Shown in pieces: positions 23,053-36,158 of a stretch of DNA of 64,000 nt. The stretch is from Branchiostoma floridae (Eukaryota; Chordata; Leptocardii; Amphioxiformes; Branchiostomatidae), in NCBI RefSeq assembly GCF_000003815.2, contig NC_049987.1:3741753-3805752 (forward strand), written 5' to 3'. The notes under the pieces were generated by a model, which saw nothing but the letters and a program-made list of their open reading frames with translations, made no database searches and was not told where the DNA came from. The position numbers and the translations under genes are program-made. Numbering within the stretch: the stretch's first letter is position 1; every line of letters starts with the position of its first letter.

Positions 23053-23945
23053 ATATACGAGGGGGGTTCAATAAGTTCTTGGCCTCACCAAGAAATAACA
23101 AGCACAACTCAGATTTTCAGGCACAACTTCATAGTATGAAGTCTTTTATCAATATCCTCCAAATTTCAAATCATTTGAGTCATTACTTTCCAGGCATTCG
23201 TTTTTTCTAAATTAGAAGGTAAGTGGCGAGAAAAAAGTTGTGTGAATTGTGATCAGACATGTGTGGGTCTAGTTTCCCATGCCATAAATTAACAAAAGAC
23301 GTTGTCAAAATGTTTGATAATGATTCTCTTCCTATTTCAAGCAAAAAGAATTGGGTTTCTAACTTCCAGCAGCGCAAATTGACCCACACACTCAGGTCAG
23401 GTCAATTGTCCACGTTTTTTTCCTTCTCCCTCACCTAACGTTACTGGGTGTCGCCTGCAAAGTAATGATCACACTAATTTGAATTTTGGTACATATTTAT
23501 ATAAGACTTTATACTTGACATCTATGCTTCGAAATCTGAGCTGTGCTTATTATTTCTCGGTAAAGTCGGGGACTTCTTGATAACCCCACGTACATGTATA
23601 AAGTCTTATATAAATGTGTACCAAAATTCAAATTATTGTGATCATCATGTTGCAGGCGACACCCAGTAACGTTAGGTAAGGGATAACGAAAAAAAAAAGG
23701 TGGACAATTGATCTGCAACCTGAGGTGTGAGGTCAAATTGTCTGATCACACTTCACCCTTCTTTTTCTCCCCACTTACCTTCTAATTTAGAAAAAAACGA
23801 ATGCCTGGAAAGTAATGACTCCAATGATTTGTAATTTGGAGGATATTGATAAAAGACTTCATACTATGAAGTTGTGCCTGAAAATCTGAGTTGTGCTTGT
23901 TATTTCTTGGTGAGGCCAAGAACTTATTGAACCCCCCTCGTAACC
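23053..23945. mobile_element. 890-bp nested palindrome, mariner-type ends
   Basis: Outer arms of about 190 bp (about 23059-23250 and 23745-23940) begin and end with CGAGGGGGGTTCAATAAGTT and its complement, next to TA, as in mariner-type MITEs. Inside, a second pair of arms (about 23391-23515 and 23594-23735) pairs through CCTAACGTTACTGGGTGTCG and CACACTAATTTGAATTTTGG. The inner left arm and loop contain a diverged version of the outer terminal module (for example GAGCTGTGCTTATTATTTCT against GAGTTGTGCTTGTTATTTCT). Confidence 0.8.
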
Positions 23946-23999
23946 TCCTTGACTCGATGTACTAAATTTTTGTCCCGGGTTATGTTCTTGATTGTACAA

Positions 24000-26900
24000 A
24001 CTAAATGACAACGTTGAACGTTAAATTTCTACCGATGTTTCAAGCTGTTGATAATCACAGCGGCATGTTTCACATCTCTCTAGGCAGGTATTGTTTTACT
24101 GTGAAGTGAAATACGGGTAATCAGGCAGCTCAAACAACCTCCTTGACGTGATTGTAACAATAGACATCATGGCTGGTACTAGCGGTAGTTCACAGCTCTT
24201 TGTGGTCTCATAACACAGTAATTATCCGCGACCCCCGTCCCCAAAAGTAGTTCGGGTTAAAATAGTGCATCGCGGTACTTGCAAAGGCCGTATTTATTCT
24301 TCCGTGCACGACAGCGAGGTGGAATCTGTGGTGAATAGTAGAGGAATACATCGGCGTTCATACTGTATAAGTTGGATTACGTCGCTTTTTCGGCCGGCGG
24401 GAATTTGCGCCTTGATATGTTACCGGCACTTCCTGTTCGCCGCCTGCAGTTCCATGACCTCCGCTGGGGGTCAAATCAAAGTGTCTGTTATAGAAAAACG
24501 AGCCGGCAAATCTATGCTCATCTTCAGATATTTTGTAGCTTGTACCCTCAACTTCAACATACTAAATTCTTGTGAATTGTATCTGCACCCTACTATAGGT
24601 TTTGAGTCGTCGAACCACCTCACTTTGGGGTCCTTAACCATGTAAATCCCCATACCCGAAAAACTGTGTTCTGAGACCTTCATCCACAGCGTGAATTCCC
24701 CAGGGACGGACAAGCACATTAAATTTGACCGATTTGTTGGTAATTGACCTCGGTTGACTTGAACTGTAATATTTTCGTTACCGTCTGAACCGCCGTTACC
24801 ATGGCAACGGTCGCCTAGACGTTCCTATGCTTAAGTATAGGACTTAGTGCGGTCTAAAGCCCGCTCGACTCCCCCCCCTTTTTTCCGCCCTAAAAAAGAC
24901 AAACCCCCAACCCCAATCACTCAGAACGGTAGAATGTGGTCTGTCAAGCTCCTTATAACAGAAAAAGTCAACCAGAATATCAAGTTTGTTGAGATAATGA
25001 GACCAATAAGCGGCCCCTCAGATAGTCCTTGTACAGTGCCGACACCTGTGCTAGGCGCCAAAGTGCAAAGTTGGCCATATCTCAGGAACCATTTGGATTT
25101 CTGCTCTAAAATTTGGTACGGTTTTGTATCTTGACTAGTTTTATTGTATGAACGTAAAGAAATCCAAGGTCAAGTTGGCTTTGTGTCTGTGCCCATGCAA
25201 ATTCTTCAGAAAAAGCCAATAGAATTTCTCCTCGCACAATTATAGGGTCAAACCTTCGGCCAATCAACGTGCCAGTCACAATTTTCAAATTCTTCAGTTG
25301 AGTTGGTATTGTGAATTCCGCGTCTTTGCGTGTGGATGTGCGTTCTTGCTGTCCAAGTGTGTCTATATACCAGGGTGCGTTATCTGATGGTACCGAGGAA
25401 CATTGGTCATTATTTTACATCAGCAAGGAGTTTCTACTCAAGATCGCGGAACAGGACGACAGGACGTCAGCTACAACTAATAATAACAGGACCACCGTCG
25501 GGCCAAAGTTCTCTCCCATGGCTGCAAGGATCAAGGAACTTCCGTATACAACTGTAGCGATGATATTGCAGTCGGCATGTGGAACTGAGTTTGCCGTGAT
25601 ACTGATAGCGAGCCTTTGGCCCGTCCGAAGACTCGCTATCACGGCAAACTCCCTTCCACAGCAAACTCCCTTCCACGGCAAACTCCCTTTCCCGGCACAA
25701 GAGAACATAGTCAACGTTGAAAGTCGCGGACCAACGCCCCCCCCCCCCCCAAAAAAAAACCCCAGCCCCGTTCCAAAGACTGCAAGGGAGTCTATGTACT
25801 ACCCTGCATGCCGTCAAGAAGTGCATACTAGTAGCTTACGAAGACTAGAAGACAACAAGAGACCAGCCGGCATTCTATGACATACAAAATGCACTCGCGA
25901 CTTCAACCTATCATACACACGAACAAACACTAATAAAAATTGTATTGTTTCAATATGAATAAATATATGGTGCTATTACAGAATAAGAAATGCGAGTAAG
26001 AAACTGCCGAATAAATGGGGAGGGGGGCAAAATCCAGAAAGGGGGGGGGGAGGGCGTCAGATCTCTCGACGCCACTTTCCATGACAAAAGGGATGCACTG
26101 GGTGAGGCAGACCGGGGAGAGATAATTAGGTGGTAATTGGCCGCTAATGTATGCATATTACGCCAACACACAATGCAACACACGGCTCATGTCCTGTTGT
26201 GTAAGGTTGTTTCAAGGGAATCTGTAAGGGTATTTCAAGCCCTTTACACGTCCTGCACACAGAAATGGTTCGTTTTCGCGAGATTCTAGGACATGTAAAG
26301 GACTGTACACGTCTCGTTTGCAGGCATGAAACCTCCGGATTTTGAAGGACATGTATAATTTTCAGGACTGTGTAAGTCAGTTTTCATCCTGGAAATGAGG
26401 CTTTTCAGTCAGTGAAACTGTGTATCATTTTTCATAACAATGGTGCACAGAGAACTTGCCTCATGAATTATTCAAAGCACATTCAATGCAGTGGTACTGT
26501 TGTTGCAGGGTAAGTTTACGACCTCTTATTAGTACCTAATATCTTGTTCTTTCTTTCTTTCTTGTTTATGCGGTTTTTGTCAAAGAAACTAGATAGCGCT
26601 GTTTTTTTGTCAAAGTTTCTATCTCATCACATGAATTCTTTACAACGACAGCCTGGTGTGGCAATCGTTACCTCTCTTTCGATAAGCTTTAAGGTCATAA
26701 ACTGCAAGTTGGGGCACGCCCAAATCGTAAACATGAAAAGTCATACCGACTTAAGCTTTTGTTGCCGCGCCGGACTACTAGTCTCTACCAGACTCTAGCC
26801 TGACTCTACCAGACTCTAGCCTAGTAGTGATGGGGACCTTTTACCAATTTAGGAGTTAAAGGGGCATTCCACTCCATAAGCGAGTGTTATTTTATGATAG

Positions 26901-28430
26901 ATGAATTTTTTTTGGATGCAAATACATCCGACTTTTTGCAGAATTAACTCATTTGTGTTTTCGATAATATCATTTTTTTAAATCCAAGGACCCACATACG
27001 GACCCGCTTCTAATGTACTGTGCCGTATGTAATTTTGCGACTTCCTTCACACTTTCTCGCTAACGGTAGTCGGGATAAGCTTCACAAAGCAATCATTGAC
27101 GAGTAACTATCACAGATTTAGGGAAATACAAAAAGAGTTTGAAGACTATCTCATTTCGAGATGGGGGAATTTGGCCACTTAAGTATAAGGAGTTGAAAGT
27201 CAGTCAACGTAAAATGGCGACGCCAAAACTGCTTGTGTGGCAAGCGTTGGGCACGCTCCTACACAGCCTCCTCTAATTAATCCACGCCCGGGTTCCGTGG
27301 TGGTATCCCTGGGCATAGCGGGGCGCATTGGCTAAGCTTTTGTGCCCTGGGAAAGAGAACGTCTTTCCGCGCAAAGCATGCTGGGGGAAGGGATATTGCC
27401 CTGGGAAGGAGATTTCTGGCGCGGGCGGAGAAGGGCCAAACGCGTTCCTGTGCCAAACTCCCTTCCGTGACTAACTCTCCTCCCGGCAATGTAGAGGGGT
27501 AATTTTTACCCCCTCACGGCGCCACAAAATCAGGCACATTCTAAAGCTCCCTTAATATTAAAGTATCGCCATTGTAGCAATATTTTGATCCCTAAAATAG
27601 TTAACTTGCGTCTCGTCTTGTTTTGGCCCCGATAAACTGAACTTTTAATAGTGACACGCACACACAACTTACGATTTACTATAAAGGTAGTTGAGACCAA
27701 GGTTGAGACACACACAACACTAGATAAAATGACAACTATGTATTTCGTAGACTTTATTTTGTTCGGCTGGAGGAGGATTGTGACAATCTAAACCTATGGC
27801 TTCTTCACGGCGCTGGGTACGAGCGTGAGCGTTGGGCACAATTTATCGCTAAAAGTTGAGTCGTTTAGCTAACAAGAGCAACTATCGGGCATTTAGGAAG
27901 GTGCACAAAAAGTCTGAAGCTAAGCGACCCTTGGAATCCAGATATTTTGTCACTTTTATGGACCATTGTGCTCTAAAAAGGCTACTTTTATACATGGACA
28001 AATTACGACAGAATGACCCACAAATGTTCTGATGACGTTTGTGAACACACAGTCTACTAAAAGATTTTTTTTATTGCAACAGATAGATACATAACATGAT
28101 GGCGGCACACTCAAGCTCAACATGCTTATTTTCAGGCCGTCATCAAAAACAAACTGAGAGTACAAAAGAACATTGAAACAAATACAGACAAGCAAAGCAT
28201 ATAACAGAAGTAATGTTAAGTAACACCACATAACGAAATCATAGAATATAAGAAAATACATTTGACTAGAAAGGTAACATTTGCAAGCAAATACAGAATG
28301 TTTACCTTCACATGGTCTAGCCTAACATTTCTACTTGGAAATTGGGGAGGGAGCCATGGACAAAATTGGTTTCCTTCAACGATATGTAATCAAATGTTTA
28401 AAAAAAACTTTGAAATCTATCAGGCCACAG
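24000..28430. other. Gene-poor interval
   Basis: No supported exon. It holds C- and G-runs (about 25738-25750 and 26039-26051), a short triple repeat of CACGGCAAACTCCCTT (about 25640-25695), two copies of CCAGACTCTAGCCT (about 26790-26825) and weak repeats around ACACGTCCTG (26160-26420). The open frame of 189 codons at 25311-25880 is low complexity and not convincing. Confidence 0.4.
24795..24808. promoter_or_regulatory. Palindromic X-box-like site
   Basis: GTTACCATGGCAAC matches the RFX-factor X-box pattern (GTNRCC, spacer, RGYAAC) as a near-perfect inverted repeat. A half match (GTTACCATGGAAGC) is at about 21436. No gene start is established nearby, so function is unproven. Confidence 0.25.
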
Positions 28431-28439
28431 CAAGTAAAT

Positions 28440-29640
28440 TTTATGGATGACATCCTCTGCAGATTGCAAAAATAGTGCGATAGGGCGAAAAAAAACAAGA
28501 TGGGTGAAAAAAAGTTGGCTACATTTTCAAAAATAGGCACCATAAAGTTGTGATGACTGTTGTAAAAAGAAGCTAGAGTTCGGCGACCTCATACCTCCAT
28601 GAATATTTAGAGGTTTTGTAAATTTCATGCAAATGACTAAGACATTAACATAATTTATGCATGGTGTTGTTCATCATTGACAAATGTACACATGTCACAA
28701 TTATCAAATTCCCATTATTAATCATAAAGAGGTTTTGCAATTTTTACATAAATTATGCAAATAAGTTCCTCATTACCATATTTAGTATCTGCTTATATTC
28801 CACCCATCATAATTAACATGTGTTACATTTATTGAAGTCCAGTTATTGAAAACAATGGAATTATACAATTCCCTCATTAATTATGCAAATTAAGTCCTCA
28901 TTTGCATAACATGTATATCATTATGAACATCTTTGGTTAAGCTACCCGCATGCCTTATATGATGCCATTCCGTCAATCCTTTCTGCAGTTATCCTCTTTG
29001 GAATGTCTTGACAAAAACGCCCCTGCAGTTTTTAAATTAAATGTTAGGGGGCTGAAATTTGCTCCACTTTGTCATGACACTAAAAGCTATCTACCACCTA
29101 AATTTCAAGACCATATCACGTCCAAGACAAGAGATACATAGAAAAAACTGCTATGATTGAATGTTGTCATTAATTATGCAAATTTGCTCCTTTTTGCATA
29201 ATTAGTATTTCATCTTGTACAACATTGTCCAAGGTACCTACATACCAAAAATCATGAAAATCCGTTGTTCCCTTCTTGAGTTATCCTCGTCAGAAGTTTT
29301 TGACAAAAATGCCCCTGCTATCTTAAAACTAGACGCTAGGGGGCCCAAACTTATGTCACTTCATCCTGAGCACAAGAGCTATCTAAAACTCAAAAATCGT
29401 GACCATAGCATGTTCAAAACACCAAGATAGCAAAACCGGAAGTTGCGCTGCAGTACCAAGGGGAGCCGCTAGGGGGCCCAAAATCTAATCATTTCTAGCT
29501 TTCATCACACCCTACCAACACACCAAGTATCAAACCAATCCACCCAGCCGTTCTTGAGTTATCTTGTTTACACACAGACAGACACACAGACAGACGAACG
29601 CGGGGTAAAATATAACCTCCATGACATTTCATGGAGGTAA
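28440..29640 (+). repeat. Internally repeated dispersed family, copy B
   Basis: Starts with GGATGACATCCTCTGCAG and ends with TATAACCTCCATGACATTTC. Inside, at least three diverged units repeat TTTTTGACAAAAATGCCCCT, GCTAGGGGGCCCAAA, GAGCTATCT, GACCATAGCATGT and TTCTTGAGTTATCTTG. Aligns with copy A (15590-16330); fragments at 33225, 42786, 45700 and 46960. Confidence 0.7.
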
Positions 29641-29649
29641 TAAAGGGAC

Positions 29650-32160
29650 AAAACATGGTATCAGAGCCAAGAAGGCGTTCATTCCTGTATTTAAGACATG
29701 TACTGGTGTAGTAAAAGTGACACTAGTGTGGTAGACTGGCATCAACCAACAAAGTTGGTAGCCACACTCATAGCTTCCATATTGGTTTCACTTTTACAAC
29801 TATCCAATAAGTTTCATTTCTACAACTACAGTCTCGGGTACCTTGGAAGTGTCCCTTCTACAAGTACAACTATAAGGCTACAACACATTTGCTCTTCTTG
29901 GTATTTTATCGTCATGTTGACCATCCCTGCAGAAGGAAAAAATTATTTTTTTTTTCCTTAAATCAGGCGAAAATTAATGCGCACGATGATGTCATCCATA
30001 AAATGTACTTGGTGTGGCCTTAGTCTCGTGCTCCGATTTGGTGCAGAGCGCGCGCGGCGAAGTTCAGTGGAAGTTGAATACACATGTACAATGTATAAGT
30101 TAGATTTTGTCCTTTCCGTCATTGTCGGTGCCGTCAATATGGGTGCGTAAATGTAGACAATTATTTTGCAAAAATTCAGCGGGTGTTTGCAGACGGTGCT
30201 GGTTTAGATGATACAGGTAGTTCCTAACGCCTGCCGGCGGCTAGAGTGAAGCGACCGGTCGAACCCGCCAGCATATGTATGTAGGAAAATCCCCCTCCCC
30301 TACTGCTATGGTCAGTCGCATATTGCTGACTTTTTTGTTATTATCCCCCCCCGCCCCCCACGATTAACTGTCAGTTATTGCTACCACATACATACAGAAG
30401 TCAAATTTAAAAAAGAAGATAAATGTAAATTCAAATGTCAAAGATACTTTCAATATAGTTGATGACAAGGGCTCAGACCTCACCAGCTTGCAATCATGCG
30501 GCATTTTATGTAAGGGCGGGGCCTTACATAACCCGTGAAAAATAAGTTTGCTTTTGATCTTGATCTTTTTGCTAACTGCTTGTAAGATTTTGACTGAGCA
30601 AGGAGGTTAAAAAAATCACTGAGTATAAATTTCTGCACAGAGCTGTCGTCTGAATGAATCGCGGGATTCATAGGATTGTGTACAGTAGCCAATTGCAAGT
30701 TTTGCGTCGCCAAGGAAATTTGAGCTTTAAAAATGGTTAACACGTTACGTTCGAAGCATGATCGCTACGTTGTGGCACATCTTACATTTAACTTACTAAA
30801 AAATCGCCATGCAAATTTAATTGTTTTAAAGATGAGGCATAAAACCCCTTTGGTTTGAGGCACGACGTATAGATTTGAGCTTGGAAAATCCCCGGTGGCC
30901 GGCTAACGATACACAAGCCGGCATTCGACGGATATTGATGTAGCAAACATGTCTGTATGAAACCTTAGATTCCCAGGACGTTCGCAACTTGATTGACAGG
31001 CAGCGGTTCGATCTGAGAATATGTAAATCACTAAATGCATCATAACACGAACATCATTGAAAGTAATTTCTCCTTGCATGTCCAAAGACAAACCGGGTAA
31101 AACACTGGCAACTTAATCGGAGTAAAAAACAAATGTGGTTCAAAGTATATCATGACTTTGCACTGAACTGACTGGAATAACAAGGCCGCGATTTGCCGCG
31201 TACTTTGAGATCAAATGCGGTGCCGATCAGACGGCAAAGGTCATCATATTTAGTTTCCGGTGTTTCCATGGGCGGGAATTTTGTTCGTTGTTGTGACAAA
31301 GATGTAGAATTTTGCGCGTTCATACTCCGGAGCCTTTGGCGTGAAATGAAGTTTTTACTGTCATTGAAGTACGAAGTAACAGATCGTGAACGTTGGCATG
31401 GCTTCACCGACCTTGGAATGCAACAAGGGGCGTAAACAGTCCCATTTTGTGCTTGTGCTGTGAAAGGCCACAAACTCTCCCGACGCGTATAAAGCTGTAT
31501 GTAGGTGAAATGTACTTAACCGTGACTCCGTTTAATGCTTCACTTGTGAATCGGGATCAACCCAGCGCTGTGGTAACGTTACTGCATGATGAACATGGTG
31601 AACGGAAATTATGACGACGTACGATGGGGATGGAGGGCGTTCCACGTTGCGGTTTATCTTGTTCAGGTCAGTTTATTTGCGAAATAAAATCCTCAATTCC
31701 CTCGTTTGTGTTTTGCATACCTAATATGTCTCAAATTTAAATCTTTCAGTTTGGATGACGATCTTCGTGCGTAAAAGCCACCAATACGCAGTGACCTTGC
31801 GTGTAACGCAGAGCATGTTTTTGTGCACAATTTTTCTTGTTTACTCAAAATTTGGTTAACTATACACCATTCCGTATTCTCTCTGTCGACGGTATGCGTT
31901 TGTTTACAAATTAGTGCGTGAGCATGCAACCTTGTAAAAACAGTTGAATCAAAAGACTAGTGCTGGCATACAATGTATGACACCGTGTGTGTTGTCGATT
32001 TGACGTAACTCGATCGAATACAACATAGAATCATATCAATGTTTGGATAGCTTAGAGATAAGGTACAACTGGCTCGTTCAGGTTACTGAACTTAAACAAA
32101 ATCAAAAATAATATGCCCAACAGACACTTAATCTTGACTTGATATATATTCAAACAATTA
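29650..32160. other. Interval without a supported gene
   Basis: No exon pair is convincing. On the minus strand around 31150-31473 a frame reads METPETKYDDLCRLIGTAFD with balanced codon use, but lacks a clear donor or partner exon. Confidence 0.3.
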
Positions 32161-32169
32161 GTGACCTAC

Positions 32170-32349
32170 CTCTCCACACACTTCGATACTATTTTGGGGT
32201 ATTATATTTCCTTCTGCTGGCGCGGCGGCTTGTTCGATAGCTGCGGCGGTCGTTGACCTCGTTTCGAACAACGTTCCAAGATTCCAGAGGTGTTCTAAAG
32301 TTCGATTTTGTGTTAAAATTGCTATTTTTTTCACCCTTTTTTGCTCCAT
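32170..32349 (-). CDS. Candidate coding exon, unknown product
   Basis: A frame from an ATG at 32349 (or from an AG at about 32344) runs 60 codons to a strong donor GGAGAG|GTAGGT at 32170. It reads KRVKKIAILTQNRTLEHLWN and later AAAIEQAAAPAEG. Phase 0 in would match the phase 0 end of the transmembrane exon at 33729-33576, so they could belong to one gene. No further exon was identified. Confidence 0.25.
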
Positions 32350-33224
32350 AAAATCATTATTTTGGGTCTATGTGGGCCCGAATGACCACGGTGCAGTGCG
32401 TTATGTACAGGCCTACCAGATAACTCTGGCTTTCAAGTTAATCCAAGCTCTACTTTCGGAGATATTCATGTTTTTGAGGTGCGCGGAAAAAAAGAACGTC
32501 TAAGCAAAAACAATATGTGTACCTTCGGTGAAGGTAAACATAAATATAGGTGGATATTCGGACAGACACTCCGGGCCAAGCTTGTAGGATAGAGATTCAC
32601 TTATTCAAATCTTTTTGTTTCTTTTATGAATGATTGTACATGCTGTAGAAGTTTTGTGTTAATTGAGTTGGATACAAATGCAGACCCTCGGGTCATTAAA
32701 TGGACTAGATCATGATCCGAGAGATCGTCCATGTTTATGGCAAATCCTACCAGCTTATGCAAATTGATTGTTCATAAATCATATAGTATCGAAATGTATG
32801 CCGGTTTTAAACGGTACCTGTTCCCATAATAAACGTCACGTCCTTTCCCAACCATCGCACAATGTATTGGAAGGGTCCTCACTCCTCAGGGGAATTCAAG
32901 AACTCGTTTGCTACAATGTCTGCCCTGCCTTTAAGCTTCAACTTGTGGTAAAATTAACCATACAAACTTGATTCATTCATAATCATAATCTATTCTCAGA
33001 GGAATTATAATACTCTGACTTCTGGAGTGGAATGCTTCGTTAAGAAGCTGAACAAAGCTCATGATCAGTAAATGAAGACAGCACATTTTAGCAGCACCAG
33101 TCGGTACTGCAGCCGGGGTAGCATCTAGTGGAATGCCTCTTTAACTAAATTGGCCAAAGTCTCCCATTACTATTCGACCAGGCTGGAGTCTGGTAGAGAA
33201 TAGGGGTGGGTACCGGTACAGCAA

Positions 33225-33520
33225 AACACCAGTCCCTAAGAAAAAAACCGCTAGGGGGCAAATACCTATACGCCAAAAGTCTCGCTTCCGAAAGCTATCT
33301 GCCACCCAAAAATCAAATCACATAGCATGTCCAGAAAACGTTATGAAAACCACACATTCCGCGGCGGTGCCATGGAACGCCACAGGGGGAATATAATCCA
33401 TGGCATTCCATTCAGTGTTATAAAGACAAGTACCCACATACAAAATATCAAAACAATCCATATAGACGTTCTCTATTTATCTTACAAACAAACAGTAGTC
33501 ACTACAAATCCCCCGCTTCA
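33225..33520 (+). repeat. Fragment of the internally repeated family
   Basis: CCGCTAGGGGGCAAATACC, GAAAGCTATCTGCCACCCAA and ATAGCATGTCCAGAAA match the units of copies A and B, ending in CTTCAAGGAGGTAA. Confidence 0.5.
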
Positions 33521-33575
33521 AGGAGGTAAAAGGAATGTTATTACAAAAAAAAACCAGATAAACAAACAGTTGTAC

Positions 33576-33729
33576 CCGTTTATTTCCGTTTCTTCCCCGG
33601 AAATACGCCATCAGTCCACCAGCCGCCATTGCGCAAGTCACAAGCAGCAAGGCAACAGCCAATCCCAGCGCGACATGGAAACGAGGCTGGGACCTGGTCT
33701 TTTCAATTTTCTTGTCCTCGGGTCGATAT
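33576..33729 (-). CDS. Candidate transmembrane exon
   Basis: Acceptor GCCGTTGACAG, 154 nt, donor AAACGG|GTACAA; phase 2 to 0. The frame has a basic stretch YRPEDKKIEKTRSQPRFH, then a hydrophobic helix (VALGLAVALLLVTCAMAAGG) and RGRNGNKR. The basic side before the helix would favour a type II orientation. The acceptor is immediately preceded by a GAAT tract, so ORFs reading FIHSFIHS are artefacts. Parent gene unknown. Confidence 0.4.
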
Positions 33730-33744
33730 CTGTCAACGGCAGTT

Positions 33745-33870
33745 GAATGAATGAATGAATGAATGAATGAATGAATGAATGAATGAATGAATGAATGAAT
33801 GAATGAATGAATGAATGAATGAATGAATGAATGAATGAATGAATGAATGAATGAATGAATGAATGAATGA
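33745..33870. repeat. GAAT tetranucleotide microsatellite
   Basis: About 31 nearly perfect GAAT units. Directly next to the candidate transmembrane exon on its acceptor side. Confidence 0.95.
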
Positions 33871-34210
33871 AACACAGGACTGTTGCCTCAGAAAAGTTTA
33901 AGCCAGGATGAGCATATCTATGTGTGTGCAGAATTGTAACAGAAAAAAAGGACCGTTGCCCCAGAAACGCTTACGACAAGACGAGGTGTAAATATGTGTG
34001 TACAGAATTGGAACAGTAGCACAGGACTGTTGTCCTAGAAACGTTTATGACAAGACGAGGTGTGTACAGAAATGTAACAGAAACACAGGACTGTTGTCCT
34101 AGAAACGTTTATGACAAGACGAGGTGTAACTATGTGTGTACAGAATTGTAACAGAAACGCAGGAAGGTTGTTCCAGAAACTTTTGAAGCGAGAGGAGGTG
34201 TAATTATGTT
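33871..34210 (+). repeat. Minisatellite of about 73 bp
   Basis: Five diverged copies of a unit containing ACACAGGACTGTTGTCCTAG, ACAAGACGAGGTGTAA and GTGTACAGAATTGTAACAG. The third copy lacks about 10 bp. Confidence 0.75.
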
Positions 34211-34887
34211 GCGTTTTATAATTTGATATAGTGGTTGTAGGTAGTGGTTGGGGATCGGGAGGCCATGTTCTGCTATGTGTAGCATGGCTTTACGTAACGT
34301 CGAACGTACGATCAAGTGTTAGATCGTCACGCAGTAACAGAAGAATAAACACTTACTTTGACTTCAGATTTCTATTCCACGGTTTCGTTCAGATAGTCTG
34401 TGGCCAGCTCCAACAGGTAACCAATTTTAATTGCCGAACGTCAGTGACTCAGGTCTGTACGACGAACAACAGTAACAACAGTAACTACACCTTCATGGCT
34501 TGCATAACTGTTTCGAAAACAGATATTCACTTCTGTAACCAGTTGCCATGATACCATGACCTATATATTCTAGCCTGTTGTTGCAGAGAGGTCGCTGATC
34601 AAGTAAAGTTTCACGATCAAGCATCTGATGTCAACCGGTAAAATATCCGGCTGTAATAAGTTTAAAATCTAAATTTAATATAACGCTTGAAACAAAAAGA
34701 AACTGCCCTATACAAATAAGACACAAAAGAAAACTGCCCCCCTCCCCCTTACCAACTGGTTCGGTGATCTGAACACAATTCATGTTATCCCACGTTTTGA
34801 AGGACTATTTTACATTTTCCTGACCTACTTTGTGTCTAGGTACCGACGAACAATACCAGCATCATCTTTTTTTGTTGATCATATGTA

Positions 34888-35090
34888 ACTGTGTGTGTGT
34901 GTGAGTGCCTGTTTGTGCTTGTGTGTGTGTGTGAATGTATGTATGAATGTGTGTGTTTGTGACTGTGTGTGTGTATGTGTGTGTATGTATGTATGTGTGT
35001 TGTGTGCCTGTTTGTGTCTCTGTGTGTGTGTGTGTGTGTGTGTGTGCCTGTTTGTGCCTCAGTGTGTGTGTTTTCGTATGTATGTATGTG
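34888..35090. repeat. TG-rich microsatellite at a gap edge
   Basis: Imperfect TGTG tract with GCCTGTTTGTG and TGTATGTATG variants running into the gap. Open frames across it are artefacts. Confidence 0.9.
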
Positions 35091-35190
35091 NNNNNNNNNN
35101 NNNNNNNNNNNNNNNNNNNNNNNNNNNNNNNNNNNNNNNNNNNNNNNNNNNNNNNNNNNNNNNNNNNNNNNNNNNNNNNNNNNNNNNNNN
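35091..35190. other. Assembly gap (100 N)
   Basis: Exactly 100 N, probably a placeholder of unknown true length, at a microsatellite. Confidence 0.98.
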
Positions 35191-35984
35191 CCCGAGGCAC
35201 GCGATCTATTCTTGTTCCTGGATATTTGTTGTAAGTAAGTCATTTTAACCTTTTGATGGATTGCAATGAAATTTGGTGTGTGTGGGTAGGTGTTGGAAAG
35301 ACGAAGGTCAAGGATAGCTCCCCATGGCGTGTGATCTTGGTATTGCAGCAAAACTTCTATAGGTTTGCGTCTTTTGACCTGGACAGAATTTGGTCTTGAT
35401 ATTTAGGTGGCAGATAGCTGGCAATATAAGGAAAAAGTAATGTAGTGTAGGTTTGTGCCTCCTAGCAACTTACTCTGGAACTACTTGGACGTTTTACGTC
35501 TTAAGATTTGCAGTGGGGAGACGCTGTATGTGACCGGGCCCTAAGTTGAGCTTTACCGACACGTCTGGGGTGTGGGGTACAAAAGTCCTGATAATCTTGC
35601 TATGAACTATTCTAATGTCTTTCAAAAATTCAAGGAACCGGGACGTTACAAAATATTCAAGCAGCCTGAGTTCAATCACTTCTTTTTGAGAATAACTTCA
35701 ACCAGCAGCCCCAAACATGGCTGTGAATCTATAACCCTACTCTACAGATAACACTCGGTTTTTTTTACAACAAAGAAACTACATCGAGAAGTAAATACAG
35801 AAGGCAAAACATAGATTATCCTCGGTCAAAACGTGAAAATCAATTGTTTCGTTGGGAACAGAGGGCTATGATATCAAAAATCCACTGAACTGAGACGCCT
35901 GGCCTTTTTTGGTGTGTTGCTTTATTCATCCGATCTTATTAACGTTTGCACTTTGATCTTATTTTCAAAAGTATAAAAACAGAC

Positions 35985-36158
35985 AGCAGCAGACTAATTT
36001 CCTCACAGTGTGTGTTGGGAAAAGACTATGTTATTTCCAGCATTTCCAGAACCTGTGACAGACAGGTTTTGGAACGCGTCTGTCAGTAAAAACACTTTTA
36101 CGTTATTGAAACTGTAAAATCTGTTTACTGTCGAGGATTGGTGAGCGGCTAGCAAAAC
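35985..36158 (+). promoter_or_regulatory. 5' flank of the SPLYR/LDLa gene
   Basis: AGCAGCAGACTAATTTCCTC, then GGTTTTGGAACGC, CTGTCAGTAA and TGTTTACTGTC, then AGCAAAAC directly before ATG. The same series precedes the paralogue at 44744, so it is a conserved promoter/5' UTR block. No TATA box is evident close to the ATG. Confidence 0.5.

Noticed and set aside
24471-24719. Minus-strand frame of 82 codons (GMGIYMVKDPKVRWFDD)
   Set aside because: It reads protein-like but has no matching splice sites, no partner and no recognised family; possibly an old transposon fragment.
25311-25880. 189-codon open frame on the plus strand
   Set aside because: It crosses C- and A-runs and a triple repeat, has no domain and no good splice context. 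The opposite strand is also open in part; probably chance.
33477-33875. Open frame with long FIHS repeats
   Set aside because: The repeat is the translated GAAT microsatellite. Only the part at 33576-33729 looks like an exon.
34340-34430. Strong donor CAAA|GTAAGT on the minus strand at about 34350
   Set aside because: Every frame leading to it has a near stop, and a plus-strand donor overlaps it; no exon could be fixed.
34836-35351. Open frames with His/Thr or Cys/Val repeats across the N block
   Set aside because: They translate a TG/CA microsatellite and the N gap.
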